From the NCBI RefSeq assembly GCF_003574735.1, contig NZ_QORW01000004.1:1-64000 (forward strand): a DNA stretch of 64,000 nt. The letters are read 5' to 3'. Positions 1 through 8,907 of the stretch are shown here, piece by piece (the stretch's first letter is position 1; every line of letters begins with the position of its first letter). This DNA comes from Dongia deserti (GTDB lineage: Bacteria > Pseudomonadota > Alphaproteobacteria > Dongiales > Dongiaceae). The translations under genes were made by a program, and so were the position numbers. The notes beneath the pieces were generated by a model. That model searched no databases, was not told the origin of the DNA, and saw only the letters and a program-made list of their open reading frames with translations.

Positions 1-103
1 CACCATCGAAACCACCTGGCGCGGCATCGGTCAGCTCATCGACGTCTTCACACCACAGGAATGCGCTAACTACTTCAGAAACTCAGGATACGCTCCAGAA
101 TGA
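1..103 (+). mobile_element. 3' end of an IS630-type transposase (partial, cut by window edge)
   Basis: The window opens inside a reading frame (first full codon at position 2) that ends with a TGA at 101-103. The 33 visible residues include IDVFTPQECANYFRNSGY. That tail, with a Pro-Gln-Glu-Cys-x-Asn-Tyr-Phe core and a closing Gly-Tyr, is typical of the C-terminus of IS630/Tc1-mariner-like transposases, which cut and paste at TA dinucleotides. The catalytic DDE residues lie outside the window, so activity cannot be judged. I did not identify a terminal inverted repeat with confidence. Confidence 0.6.
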
Positions 104-251
104 AGGAATCACGCTCTATATCGTGCCGAGCCTTGCCTCGTCGTACTGGCGATGGCCGGTCTTTACGACAGCGCGATGTATCAGGGCATTGTCGGCGAAG
201 TTGTGTTGCGGCGGTATGCGCTGCAATCTGCCGTAGCCGCTTAGCAGAAAG

Positions 252-271
252 GGGGCGCCGTACGGCGCCCC
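252..271 (-). terminator. Strong GC-rich hairpin downstream of puuC
   Basis: GGGGCGCCG and CGGCGCCCC form a perfect 9-bp inverted repeat separated by TA. It lies about 17 bases beyond the stop of the minus-strand aldehyde dehydrogenase gene, and on that strand it is followed by a short CTTTC run. It fits a rho-independent terminator and may act in both directions. Confidence 0.55.
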
Positions 272-287
272 TTCCAATCCGCCTAGT

Positions 288-1787
288 CTAGCTGATATTG
301 ATCCACGTTGCCTTGAGCTGCGTGTATTTTTCCATCGCGTGCAGCGACTTGTCGCGGCCGAAGCCGGATTGCTTGAAGCCGCCGAAGGGCGACGAGATAT
401 GGCCGTTGTCGAAACAATTGACCCATACCACGCCGGCACGCAGGGCCTGCGAGGTCTTGAAGGCCTTGTTGATGTCCTTGGTCCACACGGCAGCTGCGAG
501 GCCGTAGATCGTGTCATTGCCGATCTTCACCGCCTCGTCCTGGTCCTTGAAGGTGATGGTGGAGAGCACCGGCCCGAAGATCTCCTCCTGGGCGATCTTC
601 ATGCTGTTCTTTACCCCATCGAACAGAGTCGGCTCGATATAATAGCCGCCGCTCTCAGCGCGCACGCGCTTGCCGCCGAAGGCGAGTTTGGCGCCTTCTT
701 TGGCGCCGGCTTCGATATAGCCAAGCACGCGGTTCATTTGCGTCTCGTCCACCATCGCGCCCATCTTGGTCTTGGGATCGAGCGGATCGCCGGGCTGCAG
801 GATCTGCGCGACCTTCTGGATCTTCTCGAGCACCGCGTCCTTGACAGACTCCTCGACAATCAGCCGCGAGCCTGCGTTACAGACTTCACCCTGGTTGAAA
901 AAAATGCCCCAGGCGGCGGCCTCCGCCGCGGCGTCGAGGTCCGGCGCATCCGCCATGATGATGTTCGGCGTCTTGCCGCCGCATTCCAGCGAGACCTGCT
1001 TCATGTTGCTCTCGCCGGCATATTTCAGGAAATACTTGCCGACCTCGGTCGAGCCCGTGAAGGTGATGGCGTCGACATCCATGTGGCGGCCGAGCGCCTG
1101 CCCTGCCGTCTCGCCATAGCCCGGGATCACGTTGAACACGCCCTCGGGAACGCCGGCCTCGGCCGCCAGCTCCGCCAGGCGCAGCATCGAGAGCGGCGAT
1201 TGCTCGGCCGGCTTGACCACCATGCAGTTGCCGGTGGCGAGCGCGGGACCGATCTTCCAGCTGCCCATGAGCAGCGGGAAGTTCCAAGGAATGACCGCGC
1301 CCACTACGCCCAGCGGCTCACGCCGGATCAAGGAGATGGCATTGGGCGGTGTCGGGGCGATCTCGTCATAGATCTTGTCGATGGCCTCGGCATACCAGCG
1401 GATGCACTGGATGGAGAGCGGCACGTCGATCGTGGAGCTGTCGCCGATCGGCTTGCCCATGTCGAGGGTCTCCAGCAGCGCCAGCTCGGTCGCGTGCTTT
1501 TCCATCAGATCCGCGAAACGCAACAAGACCTTCTTGCGCTCAGAGCCCGCGATCCGCGACCAGACGCCCTTCTCGAAAGCAGCACGCGCGGCCTTCACGG
1601 CGCGGTCGACATCCTCCTTGTCGCCCGCCGAAACCTGAGTCAGCGGCGCGCCGGTCGCCGGGTTTACGCAAGTGAAGGTCTTCCCAGAAGCCGCTGAAAC
1701 AAAACGATTTCCGACGAAGCACTGGTTCCGGTAGCTGAGGCTGCGAGCCTGATCCTTCCAGCTGTCGACGCTGAGCGCGGCTGACAT
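288..1787 (-). CDS. puuC: PuuC-like aldehyde dehydrogenase (gamma-glutamyl-aminobutyraldehyde type)
   Basis: NAD(P)-dependent cytosolic aldehyde dehydrogenase of 499 residues, the usual family length. Visible motifs are the cofactor-domain PWNFPL, the FTGSTEVG turn, the ECGGKTPNI general-base Glu region, and the catalytic Cys in FFNQGEVCNAGSR. The C-terminus (SPFGGFKQSGFGRDKSLHA) also resembles E. coli PuuC, which oxidises gamma-glutamyl-gamma-aminobutyraldehyde in putrescine breakdown. An in-frame start 14 codons upstream exists, but the ATG at 1787 has a good AGGGAG ribosome site 7 bases ahead. No other puu genes are next to it, so the substrate may be another amino-aldehyde, such as the 4-guanidinobutyraldehyde of the arginine transaminase route encoded 12 kb away. 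Confidence 0.85.
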   Translation of the reverse strand: MSAALSVDSWKDQARSLSYRNQCFVGNRFVSAASGKTFTCVNPATGAPLTQVSAGDKEDVDRAVKAARAAFEKGVWSRIAGSERKKVLLRFADLMEKHATELALLETLDMGKPIGDSSTIDVPLSIQCIRWYAEAIDKIYDEIAPTPPNAISLIRREPLGVVGAVIPWNFPLLMGSWKIGPALATGNCMVVKPAEQSPLSMLRLAELAAEAGVPEGVFNVIPGYGETAGQALGRHMDVDAITFTGSTEVGKYFLKYAGESNMKQVSLECGGKTPNIIMADAPDLDAAAEAAAWGIFFNQGEVCNAGSRLIVEESVKDAVLEKIQKVAQILQPGDPLDPKTKMGAMVDETQMNRVLGYIEAGAKEGAKLAFGGKRVRAESGGYYIEPTLFDGVKNSMKIAQEEIFGPVLSTITFKDQDEAVKIGNDTIYGLAAAVWTKDINKAFKTSQALRAGVVWVNCFDNGHISSPFGGFKQSGFGRDKSLHAMEKYTQLKATWINIS

Positions 1788-2023
1788 GGCAAATCTCCCT
1801 GACTGATGACGACGCGTGAACGCGCCCAAGGGGTGGCGGGAGTGTACCGGCCAGCCCTGCCCACCTTCAAGCCAGCCGCATATGACGTTTCTTGATCCCA
1901 GAATTGCTTAGCGGGCGTGGTGTGACGCCCATCACAGACCCGAATCCGTGGATGGGTCTTTACTCTCTTCCATCAGGCGGCGATCCACACCCATCCGTCC
2001 CCAAGGGTCGCCATCCTGGACCG

Positions 2024-2052
2024 GCGCCCGGAGCATCATCCCCTCCGGGCGC
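2024..2052. terminator. Inverted repeat downstream of the Entner-Doudoroff operon
   Basis: GCGCCCGGAG and CTCCGGGCGC form a perfect 10-bp stem around a 9-base loop, 10 bases beyond the eda stop. On the minus strand, from which eda is read, no T run follows. On the plus strand an ACTTTTCC follows. It probably ends the zwf-eda transcript or protects its 3' end. The rest of 1788-2061 shows nothing else I can name. Confidence 0.45.
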
Positions 2053-2061
2053 ACTTTTCCT

Positions 2062-2712
2062 TCAGCACGAAACGATGTTGTCGAGCCCATCGGTGAAGGC
2101 GCGCGTCCGCCGCGCGATGTCCGCCCAGTCCCTTGCCTTGAGCGAGGCCGCTGGCATCGTGGAGGAACTGCCCACCATCACCACGTTGGGCAACGCCATG
2201 TAGGTGCGGGCATTCTGTGCATTGATGCCGCCCGTCGGGCAGAAGCGGATGTCGGGGAACGGCCCGGCCCAGGATTTCAGCATGGCGGCTCCACCCGCCG
2301 CCTCGGCCGGGAAGAACTTGAACTCGCTGAAGCCATGCTGCACGCCGACCATCACGTCCGACGCCGTCGCCGTGCCGGGCAAGTAGGGCATCTTCAGCTC
2401 ATGCGCGATTTCCAGCAGCGCAGGTGTCAATCCCGGGCTGATCGCGAACTTCACGCCGAGCGCAGCACAGGTCTTCATCTGTGCGCAGGTGACGACGGTA
2501 CCGGCACCGATCAGCAGCTTGGGCCGCTCCTTCAGCAGCTTGGCAATGGCGGCGGCGGCGGCGGCGGTTCGCAATGTGACCTCGATCGCCGGCATGCCGC
2601 CTTCCGCCAGCGCATCGGCCAGCGGCACCGCATCCTCGACGGAGTCGATTGCCACCACCGGCAATGCGCGAATGCCGCTGAGCAATGCAAACACTGAGGT
2701 TGGTCCGCTCAT
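2062..2712 (-). CDS. eda: 2-dehydro-3-deoxy-phosphogluconate aldolase
   Basis: KDPG aldolase cleaves 2-keto-3-deoxy-6-phosphogluconate to pyruvate and glyceraldehyde 3-phosphate, the last step of the Entner-Doudoroff pathway. At 216 residues it has the standard length. Key residues are visible: the proton-transfer Glu44 in EVTLR, the phosphate-binding GAGTV loop near 69-73, and the Schiff-base Lys132 in EFKFFPAE. Its ATG overlaps the glk stop (ATGA), so it is the last gene of the zwf-pgl-edd-glk-eda operon and is translationally coupled to glk. A hairpin lies just downstream. Confidence 0.95.
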   Translation of the reverse strand: MSGPTSVFALLSGIRALPVVAIDSVEDAVPLADALAEGGMPAIEVTLRTAAAAAAIAKLLKERPKLLIGAGTVVTCAQMKTCAALGVKFAISPGLTPALLEIAHELKMPYLPGTATASDVMVGVQHGFSEFKFFPAEAAGGAAMLKSWAGPFPDIRFCPTGGINAQNARTYMALPNVVMVGSSSTMPAASLKARDWADIARRTRAFTDGLDNIVSC

Positions 2713-3671
2713 GTTCCCTCGCGATCGAATTGGCGGCGCACGCCGTAGAGGGCCGCGCGCCCTTCCAGGATAACCCAGATCGGCATCGACTGCAGAATGG
2801 CGGCGACCCGTCCCTTGTCGAGGAACCGATCGATGAAATTGCTGCGCCGGGCAAAGTCGAGCAGCTTGGGCGTGATGCCGCCGCCGATATAGACCCCGGC
2901 GCGCGATCCGAACGCGAGCGCCAGGTCACCGGTCACGCTGCCCAGCATGTCGAAGAACATCAGCACCGCATTGGTCGCGACCTCTTCCCCCGCCAGCGCG
3001 CGTCGCGAGATCTCTGGCGCGTCGACCTCTCCGCGCTGCTGCCCCGCTTCATCCGCGATGAAACGATAGACATTGACGAGGCCCGCACCGTTCAGCACGC
3101 GCTCGGCAGACACGCGGCCATACTTCTCCCGCATCCGCCGCCACAGCCGAACCTCTTCCTCGGTGTTCGGCGCGAAGCCGACATGGCCACCCTCGCCCGA
3201 GATGACCGCCCAGGCGTTCTTCCCCGCCGGCACATAGGCGCCGACGCCAAGGCCGGTGCCGGGACCAATGACCAGGCTGACCGAGGTCGGATCTGCTCGG
3301 CCGGGACGCAGCTCGGCCAATTGCGTGCCGCTCAGCACAGGCACGGAGGCGGCCAGCGCTTCGAAATCATTGATGACGACGAAACGATCGAACTGGAATT
3401 GCTGGCACAGATCGGCCTTCACGAAGCGCCACGAGGAGTTGGTGAGCTTGATCTCCGGTCCGCTCGCCGGGCAGGCGACAGCAAAGCACGCCTGGGTCGG
3501 ACGCGGCCGTTTCAAATCCGCGAAATAGGCCGTGATCGCTTCATCAACCTTGGGGAAGTTGGCGGCATGCAGCACGCGCAGCTCGTGCAATCCGCCGTCC
3601 GCATCGCTGATGGCAAAGCGGGCGTTGGTGCCGCCGATATCGGCGACCAGCAGGTCTGCGCTCTGTGGCAT
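2709..3671 (-). CDS. glk: Glucokinase
   Basis: Phosphorylates glucose to glucose 6-phosphate with ATP in the cytosol and so feeds the neighbouring zwf product. The 320-residue protein starts with the ROK/Glk phosphate-1 motif DIGGTNARF at about 11-19, has the PGTGLG adenosine-loop motif near the middle, and then GEGGHVGFAP, where the His lies in the sugar-binding region of bacterial group A glucokinases. It overlaps eda by 4 bases and begins 3 bases after the edd stop, so it is an internal operon gene. Nothing is missing compared with the family. Confidence 0.93.
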   Translation of the reverse strand: MPQSADLLVADIGGTNARFAISDADGGLHELRVLHAANFPKVDEAITAYFADLKRPRPTQACFAVACPASGPEIKLTNSSWRFVKADLCQQFQFDRFVVINDFEALAASVPVLSGTQLAELRPGRADPTSVSLVIGPGTGLGVGAYVPAGKNAWAVISGEGGHVGFAPNTEEEVRLWRRMREKYGRVSAERVLNGAGLVNVYRFIADEAGQQRGEVDAPEISRRALAGEEVATNAVLMFFDMLGSVTGDLALAFGSRAGVYIGGGITPKLLDFARRSNFIDRFLDKGRVAAILQSMPIWVILEGRAALYGVRRQFDREGT

Positions 3672-3674
3672 GAC

Positions 3675-5501
3675 TCACGCGGCTCCCAGCAGCGTGATGG
3701 CGCCCTGTTCCGGCGTGGTCGCGGTACCGCGCATGGAGGCGAACAGCTCCCGCCCGAAGCCGAACGCCGACTTGCGCGGATCGGGCCGCCATTGCGGACG
3801 CGCATTCCACTCGGCCACCGGCACCTCCGCCGTGAGGGTCATCTTCTCGGAATCCAGCGACACGATATCGCCCTCGCGCAGCCGCCCGATCGGGCCTTCG
3901 CTCGCCGCTTCGGGCGACACATGGATCGCCGCCGGCACTTTGCCCGACGCGCCGGACATGCGGCCATCCGTCACGAGCGCCACCTTGAAGCCCAGGTCCT
4001 GCAACACACCGAGCGCAGGGGTGAGCTTGTGCAGCTCCGGCATGCCGTTGGCACGCGGTCCCTGCCCGCGCACGACGACGATGGCATCGCGATGCAGCTT
4101 GCCCTCCTTGAAGGCAGCCAGCACGTGATCCTGATCGTCGAAGACCGCGGCCGGCGCGCGCACCACGCGATGCTGCGGATTCACCGCCGAGACCTTGATG
4201 ATGGATCGGCCGAGGTTGCCGGTCAGCAACCGAATGCCGCCCTCGGAATCGAACGGATCGTTGGCCGGGCGCAGCACGTCGCGATCGCCGCTCTCCGCCG
4301 GCGCGTCGCGCCAATCCAGCCTGCCCTCGCTCAGCCAGGGCTCGCGGGCGTAGGCAGAAAGGCCCTTGCCGATCACCGTCTCGACATCGCCGTGCAGCCC
4401 GCCAGCCGCCAGCAATTGCCCGATCACAAAGCCGGTGCCACCAGCCGCCTGGAAGTGGTTCACATCGGCCTGACCGTTGGGATAGACCCGCGCCAGCAGC
4501 GGCGTCGCGCGCGAAATGTCCGCAATGTCCGTCCAGTCGATGCGGATGCCGGCGATGGAGGCCATCGCCACCAGATGGATCGTGTGGTTGGTCGAGCCGC
4601 CGGTCGCCACCAGGGTGGCGATCGCGTTGACGATCGCGCGCTCATCGACGACTTCGCCCATCGGGCGATAGTCATTGCCCTGCGCCGTGATCTCTGCGGC
4701 GCGCTGGGTGGCGGCGCGCGTGAGCGCCGTGCGCAACGGCGTGTTGGGGTTGACGAAGGCCGCGCCGGGCAGATGCAAGCCCATCGCCTCCATCATCATC
4801 TGGTTCGAATTCGCCGTGCCGTAGAAGGTGCAGGTGCCGGGCGCGTGGTAGGATTCGGACTCCGCCCTCAGCAGCTCGGCTCGCCCGACCTTGCCTTCCG
4901 CGTAAAGCTGGCGGATGCGGGATTTCTCGGCGTTCGGCAGTCCGCTCGGCATCGGGCCGCCGGGCACGAAGATCACCGGCAGATGACCAAAAGCGAGCGC
5001 GCCCATGAACAGGCCGGGCACGATCTTGTCGCAGATGCCGAGGCACAAGGCCGCATCGAACATGCCGTGAGTGAGCGCAACCGCCGTCGATAGCGCAATC
5101 ACATCGCGGCTGAACAGCGAAAGCTCCATGCCGGGCTGGCCTTGCGTCACGCCATCGCACATCGCGGGCGTGCCGCCGGCGAATTGTGCAACGGCGCCGA
5201 CCTCATCCGCCGCTTGCTTGATGATGGGCGGAAAGTCGGCATAGGGCTGATGCGCCGATAGCATGTCATTGTACGCTGAGACAATGCCGATGTTCGGCGC
5301 GCTCTCGGCCGCCAGCGCCTGCTTGTGGTTGGCATCGCAGGCCGCGAAACCGTGCGCCAGGTTCCCGCAGGAAAGATGCGTACGCTGCGGCTTCTGCATG
5401 CGCGCCGCCTGCATGCGCTCGAGATAGTCGCGGCGGCCGTCCGCGCTTTTCGCTTTGATCCGCTCCGTGACCTCCTGGATGGCGGCGTGCAACTGGGTCA
5501 T
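3675..5501 (-). CDS. edd: 6-phosphogluconate dehydratase
   Basis: Dehydrates 6-phosphogluconate to KDPG. At 608 residues it has the normal length for Edd of the IlvD/Edd family. Expected conserved segments are visible: [14 protein letters not shown] near the N-terminus, [28 protein letters not shown] and [10 protein letters not shown]. These carry the cysteines that typically ligate the oxygen-sensitive 4Fe-4S cluster. [15 protein letters not shown] near the C-terminus is the other family hallmark. It sits 7 bases after pgl and 3 bases before glk. Confidence 0.95.
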   Translation of the reverse strand: MTQLHAAIQEVTERIKAKSADGRRDYLERMQAARMQKPQRTHLSCGNLAHGFAACDANHKQALAAESAPNIGIVSAYNDMLSAHQPYADFPPIIKQAADEVGAVAQFAGGTPAMCDGVTQGQPGMELSLFSRDVIALSTAVALTHGMFDAALCLGICDKIVPGLFMGALAFGHLPVIFVPGGPMPSGLPNAEKSRIRQLYAEGKVGRAELLRAESESYHAPGTCTFYGTANSNQMMMEAMGLHLPGAAFVNPNTPLRTALTRAATQRAAEITAQGNDYRPMGEVVDERAIVNAIATLVATGGSTNHTIHLVAMASIAGIRIDWTDIADISRATPLLARVYPNGQADVNHFQAAGGTGFVIGQLLAAGGLHGDVETVIGKGLSAYAREPWLSEGRLDWRDAPAESGDRDVLRPANDPFDSEGGIRLLTGNLGRSIIKVSAVNPQHRVVRAPAAVFDDQDHVLAAFKEGKLHRDAIVVVRGQGPRANGMPELHKLTPALGVLQDLGFKVALVTDGRMSGASGKVPAAIHVSPEAASEGPIGRLREGDIVSLDSEKMTLTAEVPVAEWNARPQWRPDPRKSAFGFGRELFASMRGTATTPEQGAITLLGAA

Positions 5502-5508
5502 GGGGCGT

Positions 5509-6234
5509 TCACTCGGTCCAGAGGAATTCCAAATCGTCCTTGCGATGGGACAGCAAAGCCGCGATTGGCGCGTCCGACGTGCCAGCCATCGCCTGTAAGG
5601 CTACCGTCCGTTTCGGCCGCCCGGAGATCGCCACCAGGATCAGCCGCGAATGGAGCAGCGCCGCGAGCGTCAGCGACAAGCGTGCATAGCCGTTCTGCGG
5701 CTTGTCCACCGCTACGCAGAGAGCGGGGCTGTGCAGATCGAGTCCGGCCTTCGTCTCCATCAGGCCTGGAAACAACGAGGCGAAATGCCCATCGGTTCCC
5801 ATGCCGAGCAGTACCGCATCGAACGGCCGCGGCATCGAATTGATCGAGCGCTCCGCTTCGCTCAAGCCAGCGCTGGGCCGCGACTTGTTGCTGTAGAGCG
5901 GATGGAATTGGGCGGCACTCGCCTGGTTGCGCAGCAGCGCGTGCCGCACCAGATGCTCGTTGCTGTCGGTGTGAGTCGACTTGACCCAGCGCTCGTCGGT
6001 CAGACCGACATGCACTTTCGTCCAGTCCAGGTGCATCATCGACAACCGATCGAAGATCGGCTGCGGTGTCGTTCCGCCCGCCACAACCAGGCTCGCGGCG
6101 CTGCGCGACGCGATGCTCTCATCCAGCAATTCGGCGATCTTCTCGGCTGCCCTGTTGGCCCAGCTCGTGCGATCGGGACAATCGGTCCAGCGGACCTGCG
6201 CGCCACTCGGTGGTTTTTCAAGCATCGTCTTCAT
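5509..6234 (-). CDS. pgl: 6-phosphogluconolactonase
   Basis: Hydrolyses 6-phosphogluconolactone, the Zwf product. It has 241 residues from the chosen start. [16 protein letters not shown] matches the SGGxTP-like substrate loop of DevB/Pgl-type lactonases, and [11 protein letters not shown] matches the conserved DERxV segment. Three in-frame ATG codons lie at 6249, 6234 and 6225. The one at 6234 is favoured because AGGA lies about 8 bases upstream. All of them overlap the end of zwf, so the two genes are translationally coupled. Confidence 0.9.
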   Translation of the reverse strand: MKTMLEKPPSGAQVRWTDCPDRTSWANRAAEKIAELLDESIASRSAASLVVAGGTTPQPIFDRLSMMHLDWTKVHVGLTDERWVKSTHTDSNEHLVRHALLRNQASAAQFHPLYSNKSRPSAGLSEAERSINSMPRPFDAVLLGMGTDGHFASLFPGLMETKAGLDLHSPALCVAVDKPQNGYARLSLTLAALLHSRLILVAISGRPKRTVALQAMAGTSDAPIAALLSHRKDDLEFLWTE

Positions 6235-7723
6235 GCCAAGTCCTACCATCCCGCTCGATCAGCGCGATGGCGGCGCTCGGCCCCCAAGAACCGGCTGTAT
6301 ACGGCCTCGCCGGCACATTCAGTTGTGACCAGGAATCAAGGATGGAATCGGTCCAGCGCCAAGCCTGCTCGACCTCGTCCACCCGCATGAACAACGTCGG
6401 TCGGCCGCGGATCACGTCCAGCAGCAGGCGCTCATACGCGTCCGGAATGACACTGCCGAAGGTGTCGGCAAAGCTGAGGTTGAGCGCCGTCTGCTGCAGG
6501 CGCAGTTCGCCCGGACCGGGGCGCTTGTTCAGCATCTGAAACCGCACGCCCTCGTTCGGCTGCAGCCGCATGATGAGCCGGTTGGAGGGCGGCACCGAGC
6601 CATAGGTCGGATAGATGAAGTGTGGCGGCGTCTTGAACTGCACCACGATCTCGGAGCAGCGCTGCGGCAGGCGCTTGCCCGTGCGCAGATAGAACGGCAC
6701 GCCGGCCCAGCGCCAATTGTCGATCTCCGCCCGGATCGCCACATAGGTCTCGCAGCTACTGGAGCCCTTGGCGTCGGTCTCGTCCAGGTAGCCCGGCACC
6801 GGCTGCCCGTCGATCGCGCCGGCGCGATACTGGCCGCGCACCGTCGCGTTGGCGGCCTCTTGCCCAGCCAGCATGTTGAGAGACTTCAGCACCTTCACCT
6901 TTTCGTCGCGCACGGAATCCGCATCGAGGGAAATCGGCGGCTCCATGGCAGTCAGGCAGAGGACCTGGAGCAAGTGGTTCTGCACCATATCGCGCAGCGC
7001 ACCGGCGTGATCGTAGTAGCTCCACCGCCCGCCGACGCCGACCGTCTCCGCCACCGTGATCTGAACATGGTCGATGTGGGTGCGGTTCCACAAGGGCTCG
7101 AACAGCGAGTTGGCAAAGCGCAGCACCATCAGGTTCTGCACTGTCTCTTTGCCGAGATAGTGATCGATACGATAGATCTGCCGCTCGGCGAACCCTGCGC
7201 CGACCGCCTCGTTGATGGCGCGCGACGACGCGAGATCGTGGCCCAGCGGCTTTTCCAGGACCAGGCGCGTCTCCGGCGTGATGAGGTCGTTGCGGCCCAG
7301 ATTGGCCGCGGTCGGTCCGAACAGATCGGGCGCGGTCGCCAGATAGAACACGCGCACCACCGACTGCCGATCCTTGAGCGCCCTGATCAGCGGGCCATAG
7401 GCATCCGGCCTGGTCGCATCCATGCCGGCATAGGCAAGACGCCTGGAGAAGCGCGCCCAGACTTCGGGATTGAGCGGCTTGCCCTTGGTTGAGAATTCGA
7501 TGCAGGATTCCTCGACCAGTTTGATAAACTCCGCCTCGCTCATCTCGCCGCGCGAGACAGCGATGATGCGGCCATCCGGCGGCAGGCGGTTGTCGCGATC
7601 GAGTTCGTAGAGTGCTGGCAGCAACTTCCGCTTTGCCAGATCGCCACGGCCGCCGAACACGACCATGTCGAACGGTTCGCTGATCAAAGGGTTGCGCTGC
7701 GTACTCGGCGTCGGCATTTCCAT
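6218..7723 (-). CDS. zwf: Glucose-6-phosphate 1-dehydrogenase
   Basis: Oxidises glucose 6-phosphate to 6-phosphogluconolactone with NAD(P)+. It has 501 residues. The N-terminal nucleotide fingerprint FGGRGDLAKRKLLPALY, the EKPLGHDL segment, and the active-site RIDHYLGKE, where the His and Lys bind substrate, are all present. It is the first gene of the five-gene Entner-Doudoroff operon. A second ATG two codons in is also possible. A short palindrome about 55 bases upstream could be an operator. Confidence 0.95.
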   Translation of the reverse strand: MEMPTPSTQRNPLISEPFDMVVFGGRGDLAKRKLLPALYELDRDNRLPPDGRIIAVSRGEMSEAEFIKLVEESCIEFSTKGKPLNPEVWARFSRRLAYAGMDATRPDAYGPLIRALKDRQSVVRVFYLATAPDLFGPTAANLGRNDLITPETRLVLEKPLGHDLASSRAINEAVGAGFAERQIYRIDHYLGKETVQNLMVLRFANSLFEPLWNRTHIDHVQITVAETVGVGGRWSYYDHAGALRDMVQNHLLQVLCLTAMEPPISLDADSVRDEKVKVLKSLNMLAGQEAANATVRGQYRAGAIDGQPVPGYLDETDAKGSSSCETYVAIRAEIDNWRWAGVPFYLRTGKRLPQRCSEIVVQFKTPPHFIYPTYGSVPPSNRLIMRLQPNEGVRFQMLNKRPGPGELRLQQTALNLSFADTFGSVIPDAYERLLLDVIRGRPTLFMRVDEVEQAWRWTDSILDSWSQLNVPARPYTAGSWGPSAAIALIERDGRTWHEDDA

Positions 7724-7777
7724 CTGTCAATCTTCGGCTGCCGCATCCGGCAACGCTCCGTATGCCCGATCCGATCG

Positions 7778-7791
7778 TTGGAATTTTCCAA
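7778..7791. promoter_or_regulatory. Palindrome upstream of zwf, candidate operator
   Basis: TTGGAA-TT-TTCCAA forms a perfect 6-bp inverted repeat with a 2-base spacer, 55 bases ahead of the zwf start in the leader of the Entner-Doudoroff operon. It does not match the HexR box as I know it (TGTAAT-type arms). No regulator gene is adjacent, so its partner is unknown. It could also be a chance symmetry in an AT-rich patch. The rest of 7724-7973 contains no gene I can support. Confidence 0.3.
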
Positions 7792-7973
7792 AATCCGTCA
7801 CGATCGCCTGTCACCGGCACATCGGTGCTCGCAGGGGCGGCCGCCCTCTCCCTCTTTATCGAATGACCCAGAGCGAACCATTAGCGCAACCGGTCGGCAG
7901 CCGCAAATGAACATCCCCGGCCTGCGCCCAAAAACACGGTTTTTAGCGAAGTTCCGGGGCTGATTGGCGCCCC

Positions 7974-8900
7974 TCAGGTCTTGCGGGGCCCCAGGGCACT
8001 GCCCACCCCGTACTCCCTGGGGTGCGTGGAAATCGCCCGGCTTGCGATCGCGACGCCGGCGGCGATCGCGTCTTCGAAGGGTTCGCCCTTGGCACAGCTT
8101 GCCAGGTAGCCGGCATTGAATACGTCGCCTGCGCCCACCGTATCGATGGCGGTCACCGCCGGCGCGGACACATGGACGAAGCGGTCGCCGCTCAGGCCGG
8201 ACGCGCCAAGCGGTCCCCGCTTCGCAACGACACGCGCGTCCTTCGGCATTGCCTGCGCGGCGCACTTCAGCGCCTCGTCCGTGTCGGCCGTCCCAAACAG
8301 GGAGGAAAGCTCAACCTCGTTCAGCAGCAGGTGGTCACAACGCGCGACCCAACTCATGGCTTGCGTTTGGACGTCGGCTGTCCAGCCGCCGATCGGCCAT
8401 CCGGTATCGAGCGCGATCTCCATGTTCTGATCGGCCAGCAAATCGAACAATCCGGCGTACTCGGCCGCAAGGCGCGTGGTCAGGAAGCTGCCGACCACCA
8501 GCGCAACACCGTCGCGCAGGACTGTGAAATCAAGCCCGCGCTTCACCTCATCCAAACTCAAGCATTCAACGTGCCCATGCGTAGTGAGGAACGTGCGCTC
8601 GGAGTCCGGGTGGGCGATCCCGACGGAAAAGGTGGTCGGGCAGGTCTCGCGCGGCCACGCCCTGCTGTGCGCATGAAATACGCCGCGCAGCCAGTCGCCG
8701 AACATGTCGTCGCCGGTATTGGCGATCGCCTGGAACGGCACATCCATCGCCATCCACGCCAATGCCGTGTTGCCGACGCAGCCGGCCGGACGCACGTCTC
8801 CGTGGGCGACCATGGATTCCGTGCCCGGCTGCAGGACAGGCGGATGATCGCCGACGATGACGTCGACGTTCACATTGCCGATGATGGCCAACGGCCGCAT
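7974..8900 (-). CDS. PfkB-family sugar kinase
   Basis: Ribokinase/PfkB-type kinase of 308 residues, near the family norm. The N-terminal IGNVNVDVI strand with GCVGNTALAW matches PfkB signature 1. DTVGAGDVFNAGYLASC near the C-terminus is signature 2, with the catalytic Asp (GAGD) and the anion hole. Its substrate cannot be read from sequence. It starts 7 bases after a SIS-domain gene, so the two form one transcript. That pairing resembles FrlD/FrlB, in which a kinase phosphorylates a fructosamine and the SIS protein releases glucose 6-phosphate. This is a hypothesis only. No Shine-Dalgarno site is obvious, which is consistent with coupling. Confidence 0.8.
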   Translation of the reverse strand: MRPLAIIGNVNVDVIVGDHPPVLQPGTESMVAHGDVRPAGCVGNTALAWMAMDVPFQAIANTGDDMFGDWLRGVFHAHSRAWPRETCPTTFSVGIAHPDSERTFLTTHGHVECLSLDEVKRGLDFTVLRDGVALVVGSFLTTRLAAEYAGLFDLLADQNMEIALDTGWPIGGWTADVQTQAMSWVARCDHLLLNEVELSSLFGTADTDEALKCAAQAMPKDARVVAKRGPLGASGLSGDRFVHVSAPAVTAIDTVGAGDVFNAGYLASCAKGEPFEDAIAAGVAIASRAISTHPREYGVGSALGPRKT

Positions 8901-8907
8901 GGATCAG

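Noticed and set aside
104-244. 46 open codons continuing in the same frame directly after the transposase stop, possibly the tail of a gene hit by the insertion
   Set aside because: Too short to recognise, no start with a ribosome site, and no homologue known to me.
339-1697. Open frame of about 450 codons antisense to puuC
   Set aside because: No recognisable domain; the minus-strand aldehyde dehydrogenase has all catalytic motifs.
2685-5093. Open frame of about 800 codons antisense to glk and edd
   Set aside because: It mirrors strongly conserved enzymes, is Arg/His-rich with no domain, and is a common by-product of high-GC codon use.
7924-7947. AAAAAC-ACG-GTTTTT symmetry downstream of the PfkB gene
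   Set aside because: An AT-only stem is unlikely to stop transcription or to be a clear operator.
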